A stretch of DNA of 64,000 nt from Paenibacillus selenitireducens (GCF_002021565.1 NZ_MSZX01000007.1:124027-188026), one strand, 5' to 3'. Positions 18,104 through 27,975 are shown, numbered from the stretch's first letter. Made by a program: numbers and translations. The notes: a model not told the origin generated them from the sequence alone.

Positions 18104-18892
18104 TTATGCTTGTTTTGCTTTATATTCCTCGATGCGTCTAGTCCGCTCTGTGTCATTTAGGCGCGGGCATGTGATGCAATAATCGCCGCCCTCTGTTTTG
18201 TAAGCAAGGCAGCAGGTGTTTTTCATCCGGATTTGCTCTCCAGGTTCATAGGGACTCTCCATATAACGGAATTTCGCAACCATTGGGTTCTTGACCCGTC
18301 CAAATACAACAGGAGACAATTGATGAAGAACCTCCATATCTGAAGCGAGCTGCATGCGTTGTAGTTCATTCATTGGCTCATCGAACCATAGATCATGGTA
18401 GTATTGAAAATACGTCGGAATAACACCCCACAGCATACCAACACTAATCCCAACAACAGAAGCGAGCGATTCTAATAAAGGCCTAACTTCCTCCCGGTAA
18501 AAAGCCGTCTGCATCGATATAATCTGCAGCTTCCGGTCCGTAAGGGATACTTCCGCGCCCTGCACCTTCTTCAGCCCGAAATTAAGCGTGATAAACCCTT
18601 TCGGATGCTTCACGATTCGAACCGTCAGATTACGCAGCGTCAAATCGATATGCAGGCCATCATGCCACAATGCATAATGAAAAGCGGTAATGACACGCGT
18701 GAAATTTGCCGTAAAATACGTTGCTGTGACATCGAGCGATAAGGCTTTGATATGCGGAGCGTAGGCCTCAGCGAACTCACGCGCGCCCTCTTTCTCTGCT
18801 AATTTCCACAACTCGATTTCGTATAGTGTATCCAGTTGCGGTTCTTGGTAAATCGTATATTTTTCATAGATCGTCAGGGGGATATTCAACAT
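18104..18892 (-). CDS. fhuF: FhuF-like ferric siderophore reductase
   Basis: FhuF-type proteins release iron from imported ferric siderophores by reduction through a 2Fe-2S cluster. The C-terminal signature CC-X10-C-X2-C is present (CCLAYKTEGGDYCITC), and the preceding 200 residues fit the IucA/IucC-like ferric reductase domain. 262 residues, cytoplasmic. ATG at 18892 with AAGGAG at 9 bases. A Fur-like box lies just upstream, consistent with iron-starvation control. Confidence 0.85.
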   Translation of the reverse strand: MLNIPLTIYEKYTIYQEPQLDTLYEIELWKLAEKEGAREFAEAYAPHIKALSLDVTATYFTANFTRVITAFHYALWHDGLHIDLTLRNLTVRIVKHPKGFITLNFGLKKVQGAEVSLTDRKLQIISMQTAFYREEVRPLLESLASVVGISVGMLWGVIPTYFQYYHDLWFDEPMNELQRMQLASDMEVLHQLSPVVFGRVKNPMVAKFRYMESPYEPGEQIRMKNTCCLAYKTEGGDYCITCPRLNDTERTRRIEEYKAKQA

Positions 18893-18933
18893 TCAGATTC
18901 GCTCCTTAACGCAATTCCTCACGCTCAATTATA

Positions 18934-18957
18934 ATGATAATGATAATTACTCTCAAT
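18934..18957 (-). promoter_or_regulatory. Fur-like box upstream of fhuF
   Basis: Repeats of GATAAT (TGATAATGATAATTA, then CTCTCA) resemble the Fur box of three GATAAT hexamers. Placed 42-65 bases before the fhuF start. Confidence 0.65.
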
Positions 18958-19033
18958 AATTTGATCATAATCATCTACGCTTCACCTGTCAATTTGAAAT
19001 CCCCCGATTGAATCGTCTTCCATTATAGAAGCT

Positions 19034-19099
19034 TTAGATCGCAGGCATTACGCTGCCTCCGCTCACCGGGATATACGCCCCTGTAATGAAGCTTGTCAA
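19034..19099 (-). pseudogene. Relic C-terminus of a short-chain dehydrogenase
   Basis: On the minus strand 19099-19034 reads TSFITGAYIPVSGGSVMPAI then stop, the typical C-terminal end of an SDR (ITGAxIPVSGG). No upstream coding part is left: the frame is closed a few codons earlier. It appears to be the remainder of a deleted gene between fhuF and the damaged namA. Confidence 0.6.
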
Positions 19100-19176
19100 T
19101 CGCCTTTTATTCCTCCTTGCCTATTGTATATAATGAAAGATAGGGGCCTCGAACCATAGAAAAGGAGTGAAGTACC

Positions 19177-20197
19177 ATGCCAACGAATCATTTATCAACT
19201 CCCTACACCTTAAAGAGCTTGTCACTTAAAAATAGAATCGTGATGCCACCGATGTGTCAGTACGCCGTAGATGCGCAGGATGGCATTCCTAATGAATGGC
19301 ATTATGTGCATTATGTATCCCGTGCAGTTGGCGGTACAGGACTTATCATTGTCGAGATGACTGATGTTGAGCCAGATGGCCGTATCACAGATCTGGTCCG
19401 ATGACCATATCCCTGCTTATCGTCGTATCGTGGACGAAGTCCATCGACACGGTTCGAAGATCGGTATTCAAATCGCACATGCCGGGCGAAAAGCGACCGA
19501 TGCGGAGGTCCCGGTAAGTTCATCTGCACTAGCCGTCGATGAGAGCTTCAAGACGCCACGTGCGTTAACTACCGAAGAAGTCCAAGCAATGGTCGTTAAA
19601 TTTCAAGATGCGGCGAGACGGGCAGTAGAAGCCGGGTTTGATACGATTGAAATTCATGGTGCCCACGGTTATTTGATCCACCAATTTCACTCACCGGCGA
19701 TTAACCAACGTACAGACGAATACGGGCAAGACCTTGCGAAGTTCGGCATCGAAGTAATTCAAGCCGTGAAGCAAGTCATGCCTGCAGATATGCCGCTGAT
19801 ATTCCGGATATCCTTACTGGAATATATGGAAGACGGCTATGACATCGAACATGGCATTGACATGTGTCGGCGCTACAAGGAAGCCGGCGTTGATATCTTC
19901 GATATCTCAACAGGCGGTGAAGGCGGTCCCTATACGAAAATGGCTCGCAAACCCGGCAACTATCCGGGCTACCAAGTCCCGATGGCGCGAGCCGTGAAGC
20001 AAGCGCTGCATGTCCCGGTCATCGCTGTAGGCATCTTGGATGATGCGAAGCTCGCAGAGGCTACGATCGCGAATAACGATGCGGACATGGTGGCTGTAGG
20101 CCGCGGAATGCTGCGCGATCCTTACTGGGCGCTGCACGCACTTCAAGCCGTATCGAAAGACACCGTTGTACCGAAATCCTATATCCGAGGATATTAA
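19177..20197 (+). pseudogene. namA: NamA/YqjM-type NADPH dehydrogenase, frameshifted
   Basis: Old-yellow-enzyme-type ene-reductase with FMN. The first part (19177-19404) has YTLKSLSLKNRIVMPPMCQY and ends in EPDGRITD; the second part resumes one frame over with WSDDHIPAYRR and continues through HAGRK, the IHGAHGYLIHQF site and VGRGMLRDPYW to 20197. Relatives have about five residues between GRITD and WSDDH; here one base remains between those codons (19393), a net loss of about 14 bases. With that gap closed the protein would be about 344 residues. Ribosome site AAAGGAG precedes the ATG. No intact product is expected. Confidence 0.82.
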
Positions 20198-20250
20198 TGA
20201 GATATGAATTGATCTTTACCTGTAGCAGTGTTTTTTCAGATCATGATGAG

Positions 20251-20285
20251 GCACACAAATCTCTTTTGGGATTTGTGTGCTTTTT
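20251..20285 (+). terminator. Terminator after namA
   Basis: GCACACAAATC (20251-20261) pairs with GATTTGTGTGC (20270-20280), followed by TTTTT. Confidence 0.9.
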
Positions 20286-20300
20286 CATATCAATTCCGAC

Positions 20301-20329
20301 TTCACTTATTGGAATTATTAACCTATAAT
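20301..20329 (+). promoter_or_regulatory. Promoter of the VOC gene
   Basis: TTCACT (20301-20306), 17 bases, TATAAT (20324-20329); the ATG follows 37 bases later. Confidence 0.6.
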
Positions 20330-20366
20330 AAAATTACTCGCACACGCACACAAGGAGGTTTTCAAC

Positions 20367-20756
20367 ATGACAGCTACGCAGAAACGCGTCGACCATGTCG
20401 GCGTCATTGTCAAAGATATTGCACAGACGATCCGTTTCTATACGGAAATTGTAGGTCTCGAAGTGAAAGGAAGAATCACGCATACAAACGGTGTTTTCCA
20501 GCTTGCTTTCCTCGGGTTCGGCGGCTCCGATGAGACCGAGATCGAAATTATTCAAGGCTATAATGATAATCTCCCAACGGAAGGCAAAGTCCATCATTTT
20601 GCCATCACCGTACCTGATATTGAAGCCGAGTTCCATCGCGTTCGACAGACGGACGCTACGTTCATCGATCAAGAAATTACGACATTGCCGAATGGTTGCC
20701 GGTATTTCTTCATTGCCGGCCCTGAAGGGGAATGGATCGAGTTTTTCCAACGATAA
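20367..20756 (+). CDS. VOC (glyoxalase/bleomycin-resistance fold) protein
   Basis: 129-residue single-unit vicinal oxygen chelate protein. It starts with RVDHVGVIVKDIAQTIRFY, contains the metal-ligand candidates His10 (DHVG), Glu and His (KVHHFAITV), and ends with the usual GPEGEWIEFFQ. This resembles glyoxalase I-like or lactoylglutathione lyase-like enzymes, but the substrate cannot be named. AAGGAGG precedes the ATG; monocistronic between two hairpins. Confidence 0.85.
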   Translation: MTATQKRVDHVGVIVKDIAQTIRFYTEIVGLEVKGRITHTNGVFQLAFLGFGGSDETEIEIIQGYNDNLPTEGKVHHFAITVPDIEAEFHRVRQTDATFIDQEITTLPNGCRYFFIAGPEGEWIEFFQR

Positions 20757-20760
20757 ATCA

Positions 20761-20805
20761 AAATCGCCTAACTCTCGATGCTTGCATGCGAGAATTAGGC
20801 GATTT
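20761..20805 (+). terminator. Terminator after the VOC gene
   Basis: AAATCGCCTAACTCTCG pairs with CGAGAATTAGGCGATTT across an 11-base loop (one mismatch), followed by T residues. Confidence 0.85.
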
Positions 20806-20807
20806 TC

Positions 20808-20836
20808 TTGATTCTACGTAAATACTATAGTATTCT
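20808..20836 (+). promoter_or_regulatory. Promoter of a candidate small RNA
   Basis: TTGATT (20808-20813), 17 bases, TATTCT (20831-20836). The spacer and -10 overlap the perfect palindrome AATACTATAGTATT (20821-20834), a possible operator. No open frame with a ribosome site follows. Confidence 0.45.
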
Positions 20837-20841
20837 AAAGG

Positions 20842-20962
20842 GGAATTGTGGCAACAACTTGGTTGCATCACAATTCAAGCAGAGCAGTCGACTGCATGCG
20901 GCACTAGAATCTCCCAAATCGAGTGATAGCTGAACAGACCCCTGTAGGCTCTCGCTTTTTTT
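20842..20962 (+). ncRNA. Candidate small RNA, about 120 nt
   Basis: No protein frame is supported here. The stretch begins after a sigma-A-like promoter and ends in TTTTTTT (20956-20962). It folds into a hairpin GAATTGTG...CACAATTC with inner CAAC/GTTG (about 20843-20875), a GCAGTCGACTGC palindrome (20886-20897), and an imperfect stem before the T-run with ACAG/CTGT. Not recognised as 6S, SRP or tmRNA. It converges on the gene at 20961-21299 and could instead hold part of that gene's 3' end. Confidence 0.35.
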
Positions 20963-21299
20963 ATTTCATCCCTTGATGTAATTGCTTCACGACTTCAAGA
21001 CGTTGAAGACGAAGGTTCCATACTTTCTTCCGAAGTTCCTCGACTTGCTCCTCATCCTGACTTGTCTTGAGTTGATGATATAATTCCAGCATATCCAGGT
21101 TAATCGAATCGAATTTGCGCCATAGTTCAAACCGTGCAGATCGACGAAGCTCTTGTTGGACTAGCGTATCCTGCCGTCTCATGCTCGCAATAATCTCTTC
21201 TTGCCATTCCGTATCACTAATTGATTGTGCATAATTATAGAGATCGAGATGATCATTAATCCAAGTCTGTGTGAAAGATTTATGATGTTTGTGGATCAT
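20961..21299 (-). CDS. Hypothetical protein, helical, 112 residues
   Basis: Not recognised. The sequence is charged and predicted helical, rich in Gln, Glu, Arg and Leu, with a likely coiled coil over ELYHQLKTSQDEEQVEELR and no signal or membrane segment. An ATG at 21308 abuts the ribosome site; the ATG at 21299 has GAGGGGG 9 bases upstream. Monocistronic. Coding character (clean start, codon pattern) makes it likely real. Confidence 0.7.
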   Translation of the reverse strand: MIHKHHKSFTQTWINDHLDLYNYAQSISDTEWQEEIIASMRRQDTLVQQELRRSARFELWRKFDSINLDMLELYHQLKTSQDEEQVEELRKKVWNLRLQRLEVVKQLHQGMK

Positions 21300-21380
21300 G
21301 GCCTGCATCCCCCTCTGCTCATAACAGAACGTTTATACCAAGTATTATACTCGGAATATCCGGTTTTGCAATATCGTTTT

Positions 21381-22418
21381 TTATCCAAATTTTAAGCACA
21401 CGGGTTTTGTGATTTGAACCTCTTGTCCCGTTGCTACCGGGATTCCTTGCTCATTCAATTTCATAACAACCATATTGTCTGAATTCTGATTGGCTGCCAA
21501 GACATACGGCTCATTCGGAACAATGGTGAAATGTCTTGGGAAGTTCCCTTTCGTCGAACTCCAGCCCACGGGATGCAATTGGCTCGGTGTCTCTAGATTG
21601 TAGACCACAAGGCTGTCGTCTCCACGGTTCGAACCATAGACATAGGTTCCTGAAGCAGCCATTGCAATTTCAGCACACCAGCTATCGCCTTCAAGTCCTG
21701 CTGGCAATGTCGTCAACTTCTGTACCGAAGTTAATGTGCCTTCCGCCCGGTTAATCTCGAATACTTCTGCCTCGGAAGTTAATTCATGAATTACATAGAC
21801 GTAGGGCTCGCTTGGGTGGAACGCCGCATGGCGAGGTCCTGAGCCAGGTGCCGTGTTCGTTACGGAGACTTGATTCAATTTCCCATGTTCGCCATCTAAC
21901 TCATAGACAACAAGCTGATCCAGTCCTAAATCGGGTACAAGGTAAAAAGAAGTCCCCGGAATGTTGTGTATGGAATGCGGATGTGGTGATTCTTGACGAT
22001 CCGGATTCACGCTATGTCCAGCATGCTGAACCTGATCCGACAGCGTTCCCAATGAGCCATCTGCTGCAATTGGATATACATTCACGTTACCGGATGAATA
22101 ATTCACGAGCAACAACCACTGGCCCGTTGGGTCTGTAATCAAATGGCAAGGATCGTCTCCTTGCGTAAGCTGGCGGTTCACTTCTTCGATCGCTCCAGTC
22201 TCTACATCATAGCGTAGAGAGACAACGGCCCCATTCGCGGTTTCACTCACAGCAAATAATCGGCGACGCGCAGCATCTACGGTTAGAAATGATGGATTTG
22301 CAACGCCCGCATAACCGTTAACCCGTTCTAAGCGACCGTCCCCTTCTGCTTGAAACTGATACAAATGAATGCCTTCCGCCTCTGCGGGTGCATATGAACC
22401 AACGAATAGATATGACAT
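21381..22418 (-). CDS. Lactonase-family beta-propeller (6-phosphogluconolactonase-like)
   Basis: Seven-bladed propeller of the YbhE/Pgl lactonase family; in some bacteria the enzyme hydrolyses 6-phosphogluconolactone. Typical parts are VGSYAPAEAEGIHLYQF at the start, PHPHSIHNIPG, GSGPRHAAFHPSEPYVYVIHE, and GNFPRHFTI with conserved His-Arg pairs. 345 residues from the ATG at 22418 with AGGGAGG upstream. Single gene. The substrate could also be another sugar lactone. Confidence 0.87.
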   Translation of the reverse strand: MSYLFVGSYAPAEAEGIHLYQFQAEGDGRLERVNGYAGVANPSFLTVDAARRRLFAVSETANGAVVSLRYDVETGAIEEVNRQLTQGDDPCHLITDPTGQWLLLVNYSSGNVNVYPIAADGSLGTLSDQVQHAGHSVNPDRQESPHPHSIHNIPGTSFYLVPDLGLDQLVVYELDGEHGKLNQVSVTNTAPGSGPRHAAFHPSEPYVYVIHELTSEAEVFEINRAEGTLTSVQKLTTLPAGLEGDSWCAEIAMAASGTYVYGSNRGDDSLVVYNLETPSQLHPVGWSSTKGNFPRHFTIVPNEPYVLAANQNSDNMVVMKLNEQGIPVATGQEVQITKPVCLKFG

Positions 22419-22521
22419 AGAATCCTCCCTGACTTGAATTGACATATACCCCCATCATACTTCCTTTTGGTAACCGTTTCACTATAAAAAACGAGATTCT
22501 CGCGCCGTAATCGATAAAAAC

Positions 22522-22551
22522 GCCCTGAAGCCGAAGTTTCGACTGCAGGGC
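22522..22551 (-). terminator. Terminator after chemoreceptor gene 1
   Basis: GCCCTG.../...CAGGGC stem with inner AGTCGAA/TTCGGCT pairing, followed on the minus strand by GTTTTT. Confidence 0.8.
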
Positions 22552-22575
22552 ATGATCTAAGCTTGATATGTAAGG

Positions 22576-24267
22576 TTATACTTTAAACTTCCCGATTTGA
22601 CCTTGTAACTGTTCTGCCATTGTAGATAGTGAGTCCACAGCTGAGCTAATTTCCGCCATCGAAGCCAATTGTTCTTGCGTCGCAGCCGATACCGTCTGCG
22701 ATTCTGCCACGGCTTCTTCAGAAGTCTCGGAAATCGACGTAATTGCCGCGACAACCTGCTCGGTATTCGCAGACATTTGCTCCACGCTGGCCGACACATT
22801 CTGAATTTCATCAGATACGTGATTAATGGAACGATGAATATGTTCGAAGGTCTCGCCCGCTTGATTCACGATCCGGATCCCCTCGGATACTTCGGCTCTG
22901 CCCGTCTCTACGGAGATTACGGAGCTTTTCGCTTCTTGCTGAATCGTTGTGATCAGCTCTGCAATCTGCTGCGCGGATTGAGAGGATTGCTCAGCCAAAT
23001 TACGTACTTCGTTGGCAACGACAGCGAAGCCGCGCCCATGCTCACCTGCACGTGCAGATTCAATCGCCGCATTTAGTGCAAGTAAGTTCGTCTGTTTCGC
23101 AATAGCTGTAATCAACTCAACAATCTTGCCGATATCTTTCGAACGCTCCCCAAGACCTGTAATAACACGTGTCAGATCCTCCATGGTGTTGTTAATCGAT
23201 TGCATCTGTTGAACCGCAGATTGAATGGCATGGTTCCCTTCTAAGGAACGATCCGCAGTCGCAATCACCACATCGGTAACGTTCTGTGCATTTACGGCAA
23301 TCTGTTGCACGCCAGCAGACATTTCATTTACAGCTTGTACGCATGCCATCACACTTTGCACTTGATGTTCCGTGCCTTCAGCTACTTTCTGAATCGAGCT
23401 CGAGATTTGCTCTGTCGCTTGATTTGTCTGCACCGCGCCAGCTGCAAGCTCTTCGGAAGAAGAAGCGACATGCTCTGCGCCTGCTTGGATCTCTGAAATC
23501 AACCGTTGTAAATTGCTTTTCATTTGATTGAAGGAATCTGCCAGATCTCCGACTTCATCCTTATTCTTAATCACAATATTAGCGCCCGTTAAGTCCCCGT
23601 CAGCGATTTGCTGTGCGGATTTCGAAATGCGCAAGATCGGCTTCGCAATCAGAATGGACACAAAGTATCCAATCACCATAGCCAAGATGGACGTAGCAAT
23701 GATTGTAATCAGGTTGATTAATTTCAATTGATCTGCCATATCCGAATTTGCTTTATTTCCTTCATTGAGCAGCTGCTGTTGTGCTTTAACCATCCGTTCG
23801 GCTTCATATTCCATTTCCCGACCTACCGGGATGACCGTCGTGGATGCCAATTCAATCGATGCTTGGCGATCTGTCTTCGCTAGAGATACCACCTTGTCGG
23901 CTTTCGTCTGGAAGTCTTTGCTTAAGTTCTGTAATTTCGTAATCGATTGCTTGTCTTCCTCACGAAGTTCCAGCTGGGCTGTCGCCTTCAACTGTTGGGA
24001 CTGGGTCTGATTTGCCTGGTTCAAACGGTTCAATGATTCCTCTGTCTGTGTCAACAAATAGTCCCGTAACGCACTGGATTGTTGAACTGCGATTTTGGTA
24101 ATATTCGAAGCATTTAGTAGAATATCTACCTTATGGTCTAGCAGTTCCTGACTTGATTTATCCATTTTGCTTAGGCTGTTAAATAAGAAACTGCCTGAAA
24201 TAATCAGTACAACAGCAACAGCCAGAAAACCTGTCAACATTTTCATACGAATGCTAAATTTCATCAT
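22576..24267 (-). CDS. Methyl-accepting chemotaxis protein 1
   Basis: Transmembrane chemoreceptor, 563 residues. TM1 is about residues 11-31, an extracytoplasmic four-helix-bundle sensor follows to about 180, then TM2 ([20 protein letters not shown]), a HAMP domain, and the signalling domain with the highly conserved tip [20 protein letters not shown]. Ligand unknown. GGAGGGAGA precedes the double ATG. It is a close paralogue of the gene at 26037-27725, suggesting local duplication with two genes in between. Confidence 0.93.
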   Translation of the reverse strand: MMKFSIRMKMLTGFLAVAVVLIISGSFLFNSLSKMDKSSQELLDHKVDILLNASNITKIAVQQSSALRDYLLTQTEESLNRLNQANQTQSQQLKATAQLELREEDKQSITKLQNLSKDFQTKADKVVSLAKTDRQASIELASTTVIPVGREMEYEAERMVKAQQQLLNEGNKANSDMADQLKLINLITIIATSILAMVIGYFVSILIAKPILRISKSAQQIADGDLTGANIVIKNKDEVGDLADSFNQMKSNLQRLISEIQAGAEHVASSSEELAAGAVQTNQATEQISSSIQKVAEGTEHQVQSVMACVQAVNEMSAGVQQIAVNAQNVTDVVIATADRSLEGNHAIQSAVQQMQSINNTMEDLTRVITGLGERSKDIGKIVELITAIAKQTNLLALNAAIESARAGEHGRGFAVVANEVRNLAEQSSQSAQQIAELITTIQQEAKSSVISVETGRAEVSEGIRIVNQAGETFEHIHRSINHVSDEIQNVSASVEQMSANTEQVVAAITSISETSEEAVAESQTVSAATQEQLASMAEISSAVDSLSTMAEQLQGQIGKFKV

Positions 24268-24307
24268 GTCTCTCCCTCCGCCAAAATAACTATGTATCCA
24301 AAGCCTA

Positions 24308-24313
24308 ATTATA
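24308..24313 (-). promoter_or_regulatory. -10 element upstream of chemoreceptor 1
   Basis: TATAAT on the minus strand about 40 bases before the start; TTGGAA lies 19 bases upstream of it, a long spacer. Confidence 0.4.
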
Positions 24314-24468
24314 CCACCCGTTTGGATAGTCGTTCCAATAGGTCCAAGGAACTATGTTTACAAAATTCTACAAATTTAGACAAATTGATGACAAATATAA
24401 AAACACCTGCAATCTACAAAAAACGACAAGTGTTTGTGAATGAAAGCTTCCCATGATCCGTGATATTT

Positions 24469-25137
24469 TTATTCTGAAACGGACTTCATGTCTGAAAATT
24501 TAGATAATCGATGCAGCACAAGTTGAACTGCGATAGCGTCGTCCAGGTACCCAAATGGAAATACATAGTCGGGGACTAAATCCGTTGACAGAATAAAATA
24601 TAATAGCCCGCTCCCAACGATTGCACGTTTCTTCACCGTAATTTCGTCTTGGCAAAACAACGCATACAAATCCCTTAATTGGTCAATAAAAGGGCCCGCG
24701 CCGTCGACACTATCGATCTTGGAGTGAAAACCCTCCACAATGATTTTACGTCCTTCTTCAGTTAAGGCATATTGCTCATATTTGCTTAATTCCTTTTTGA
24801 TATGTTCCATCGTAAAACGGTGATCCACCAGGTTGGAAGAAAGAAGTACCTTTTGAATCGAGTCAATCGATGCATGAATGTCTGTATGCCAATCCTCTCG
24901 CCGGGCTCCGACATCAAACCCCGCTGCCTGAAACAAACTCTCGAGCGGTACGTTAAGATGCACGGCAAATTGCTGCAGTTGATTCGGTTTGGCTTGCTGC
25001 TTGCCATTAACGATTCGAGAGATGGTGGCTGTATCGATGCCGGTAAGCGAACCCAATTTACGCATGGATATTGAACGGGCTTTAAGCAGCGCCTTTATCG
25101 TGTCACCAAGCTCCAATCCCTCGCTACGATGTGTCAT
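24469..25137 (-). CDS. XRE-family regulator with DUF1232 domain
   Basis: 222 residues. An N-terminal Cro/CI helix-turn-helix (SISMRKLGSLTGIDTATISR and onward to GKQQAKPNQLQQFAVHLNVP) is joined to a C-terminal DUF1232 (YkvA-like) hydrophobic segment, YFILSTDLVPDYVFPFGYLD. Such pairs are seen in Bacillales; the regulon is unknown. The ATG is preceded by GGGAGTGAG. It is divergent from ytaF and may control it or the flanking chemoreceptors. Confidence 0.85.
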   Translation of the reverse strand: MTHRSEGLELGDTIKALLKARSISMRKLGSLTGIDTATISRIVNGKQQAKPNQLQQFAVHLNVPLESLFQAAGFDVGARREDWHTDIHASIDSIQKVLLSSNLVDHRFTMEHIKKELSKYEQYALTEEGRKIIVEGFHSKIDSVDGAGPFIDQLRDLYALFCQDEITVKKRAIVGSGLLYFILSTDLVPDYVFPFGYLDDAIAVQLVLHRLSKFSDMKSVSE

Positions 25138-25268
25138 TTCGTCTCACTCCCTACATCATAAAATGGTATGACGTGTTGACCTATTCTCAACAATTTATTG
25201 AGTAGATTGCACATTTTCTGAATACGCCCAATACAATGACAGTAAAATGAGTGAGGAGTGAAACAATC

Positions 25269-25904
25269 ATGCCGTGGCTTATTATTCTTGGCTTTGCTGT
25301 TTCGTCGAGTATTGATAATTTAGGTGTAGGCATTTCGTATGGCATTCGGGGGATTCGAATCGGATTCCTTGCTAACCTGATTATAGCTATCATTTGTTTT
25401 CTCTTTAGTGGTGCAGGGATTCTTTTTGGCCAATGGCTTTCCAAAGTACTTCCCGGCATATTTCCTATCCTAGTTGGCGCATTCCTGTTGTTTATTATCG
25501 GGATCCGGATTATTTTGTTGGCCCTTCCTCGTAATAAAAAACACCGTGATTCTAACGTTGACAGAAATGAAACATCGGCAACCAATTTCAAAGAAATATT
25601 AGAAAATCCTGAAATAGCCGATCGAGACAAATCTGGAGAAATCGGAATGGGTGAAGCAGTGATTCTTGGGGTTGCCCTTTCCGCTAATGCGGTCACCAGT
25701 GGATTAAGTGCGGGCCTACTTGGCTTATCACCGCTCGCCATCTCCCTCACTGCTGCCATCGGCAGTTTTATAACGGTGTGGGCAGGCGTTGCTCTAGGCC
25801 GAAAAGTTGCTTCTATTCGAATCGGACGTCTGACATTAGGTCAATTCAGTACCGTATTGAGCGGTGTTATCATTTTAGCCATTGCATATCATTCTCTCTT
25901 ATAA
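25269..25904 (+). CDS. ytaF: YtaF-like sporulation membrane protein (MntP-related)
   Basis: 211-residue polytopic membrane protein with six hydrophobic segments, arranged as two halves each carrying a conserved start (SSSIDNLGVGISYGIRG and LSANAVTSGLSAGLLG). This is the MntP/YtaF fold, with acidic residues suited to a cation-transport role; YtaF is known as a sporulation protein of unknown activity. ATG 25269 with GAGGAGTGA; the GTG at 25251 is inside the ribosome site. Divergent from the XRE-DUF1232 gene. Confidence 0.85.
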   Translation: MPWLIILGFAVSSSIDNLGVGISYGIRGIRIGFLANLIIAIICFLFSGAGILFGQWLSKVLPGIFPILVGAFLLFIIGIRIILLALPRNKKHRDSNVDRNETSATNFKEILENPEIADRDKSGEIGMGEAVILGVALSANAVTSGLSAGLLGLSPLAISLTAAIGSFITVWAGVALGRKVASIRIGRLTLGQFSTVLSGVIILAIAYHSLL

Positions 25905-25993
25905 CACCGGCATTCCGACATTACTTGTCTTTACATTTTACGATACACAGATGTCCGTTATGACAGAAGATTCGTAATCGCTGTTGTGGTAAA

Positions 25994-26021
25994 AAAGGCA
26001 CATCGCCTCGGATGTGCCTTT
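25994..26021 (-). terminator. Terminator after chemoreceptor gene 2
   Basis: AAAGGCACATC (25994-26004) pairs with GATGTGCCTTT (26011-26021), followed on the minus strand by TTT. Confidence 0.88.
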
Positions 26022-26036
26022 GACTATGTATAAGAG

Positions 26037-27725
26037 CTAAATGCGGAACTTCGTTGTCTGCTCTTGCAACTGTTCAGCCATCTTCGATAACGAAGTGACG
26101 AAAGATGCGAATTCTTCCATCGAAGCCAACTGCTCCTCTGTTGCTGCCGATACCGTCTGGGACTCCGCAACGGAGCGTTCCGTCATTTCTGAGATCGTCT
26201 CGATGGATTCTACGACTTGTGCCGCATTCTGCGTCATGTGCTGAATTCGCGTAGATACAAGCTGAATCTCTTCTGCCACATGATCAATGGATGATTGAAT
26301 GTGACCGAAGGCTTCCCCTGCCCGATTCACAATGCGTATGCCTTCCTCCACTTCATTCCGCCCGGTTTCCACCGATACAACGGTGCTTCTTGTATCCTGT
26401 TGAATCGCCGCGACCATCTCTGCAATCTGCTTCGCGGATTGGGAAGACTGTTCCGCCAAATTCCGCACTTCATTCGCCACGACCGCGAAACCCTTGCCAT
26501 GTTCTCCCGCACGAGCTGATTCAATGGAAGCATTCAGGGCTAGCAAATTCGTCTGCTTCGCAATATTCGTAATCAAATCCACAATCTTGCCGATATGCTT
26601 CGATCGTTCACCTAACTCCGCGATCATCTTCGAGAGCCCGTCCATCGTCATATGGATCGATTGCATCTGTTGAATCGCGGATTGTATGGCCTGATTCCCC
26701 TCTTCTGACTTCTCCGATGTGACTACCACTGCGTCTGCTACTTGTTGAGCATTCACCGAAATATGCTGAACGCCCATCGACATTTCATTCACAGCTTGCA
26801 CACAATCAACGACGCCTTGTACTTGCTGGTCAGTTCCTTCGGCTACGCGTTGGATCGAGGCAGCGATCTGCTCCGTTGTCTGGCTTGTCTGGTCTGCGCC
26901 AGCTGCCAATTCCTGCGAGGAGGCCGCCACATGCTCTGCACTCTTATAAATTTCGGATATCAACTGGCGTAAATTATCGCGCATTTGGTTAAAGGAGACC
27001 GCTAAATCCCCGATCTCATCCCGATTCTTGATCCGAATCTCTTGTTCGGTTAGATTGCCTTCCGCGATTTGCTGCGCCGATTTAGAGATCAAAATTAACG
27101 GCCTGCAAATAAACCGGGCAAGGAAGTAACCTATAACAAGCGCAAGAACGAACGTGAACCCAATAACTATCATACTTACCGTCTTCAGACTGCTTACGGT
27201 CGATGAATTCTGGTTCGAGCTGGTATCCAGCACCTGCTGTTGGTCCTTCACAATGCGATCGGCGATGGATTCCATCTGTTGAGCAACGGGAATGAGCGTC
27301 GCCGCTGCATTCTTCACCGCCGATGCCAGATCGGAATCCGCCTCTGTCATAATATTATCCGCCTTCAGGTTGAAGTCTCGACTTAAGGCAATCAATTGAT
27401 TCAAGGATTGCTTATCTTCCTCGCGCGTGACCAGCTCCAACGTGAGATATAACCTCTGAATTTGCTCCTGACTGGCTTGCTTCATCCGATCGATATTGGC
27501 CGAGTCACGTGTCAGTAAATATTGCTGTACGCTGCTTGTCTGTTGAACGGTGTCCTTCGTAATCATCTCAACATTCAACAGAATTTGCGTATCTTGTTCT
27601 AACAGCTTCCCATATGACTCGTCCATCTTGTTTAAATTGCTAAAGAGTAGACCGCCCGAGACTGCTAGCAAAATCGCAACCACAAGAAAGCTTAGCACGA
27701 TTTTTCTATGTATAGTAACTCTCAT
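26037..27725 (-). CDS. Methyl-accepting chemotaxis protein 2
   Basis: 562 residues, the same layout as the receptor at 22576-24267: TM1 near residue 10-30, four-helix-bundle sensor, TM2 ([20 protein letters not shown]), HAMP, and signalling domain with tip [20 protein letters not shown]. The two receptors are alike in the cytoplasmic half and more different in the sensor half, as expected for duplicates with different ligands. ATG at 27725 preceded by GGGGAGG. Confidence 0.93.
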   Translation of the reverse strand: MRVTIHRKIVLSFLVVAILLAVSGGLLFSNLNKMDESYGKLLEQDTQILLNVEMITKDTVQQTSSVQQYLLTRDSANIDRMKQASQEQIQRLYLTLELVTREEDKQSLNQLIALSRDFNLKADNIMTEADSDLASAVKNAAATLIPVAQQMESIADRIVKDQQQVLDTSSNQNSSTVSSLKTVSMIVIGFTFVLALVIGYFLARFICRPLILISKSAQQIAEGNLTEQEIRIKNRDEIGDLAVSFNQMRDNLRQLISEIYKSAEHVAASSQELAAGADQTSQTTEQIAASIQRVAEGTDQQVQGVVDCVQAVNEMSMGVQHISVNAQQVADAVVVTSEKSEEGNQAIQSAIQQMQSIHMTMDGLSKMIAELGERSKHIGKIVDLITNIAKQTNLLALNASIESARAGEHGKGFAVVANEVRNLAEQSSQSAKQIAEMVAAIQQDTRSTVVSVETGRNEVEEGIRIVNRAGEAFGHIQSSIDHVAEEIQLVSTRIQHMTQNAAQVVESIETISEMTERSVAESQTVSAATEEQLASMEEFASFVTSLSKMAEQLQEQTTKFRI

Positions 27726-27869
27726 TCTTTCGCCTCCCCTTTTAACAATAAGAGTGTTATTGACCCATTCTATACCAATTTATCAGAAATATCATCACCC
27801 CCATACAGAAATATATAACACCCTATGTTAACATCCACTTAAACGACCGCAAGCCCTTATACAACAAGT

Positions 27870-27909
27870 AAAAAGCAGCCCGATCCTTTCAAGAATCGAA
27901 CTGCTTTTT
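27870..27909 (-). terminator. Terminator after the lacI-type gene
   Basis: AAAAAGCAG (27870-27878) with CGATCC/GAATCG inner pairing and CTGCTTTTT (27901-27909); a T-run follows on the minus strand. Confidence 0.85.
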
Positions 27910-27975
27910 ATCTTTTCCCATGCCATTTGTTGCACAAAATACAGGTTTTATTTGACCACGGGTTATTTGCACATC

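Noticed and set aside
25187-25759. Minus-strand frame of 190 codons opposite ytaF
   Set aside because: Antisense to the well-supported YtaF membrane protein; low-complexity Arg/Ile/Pro composition typical of a shadow frame.
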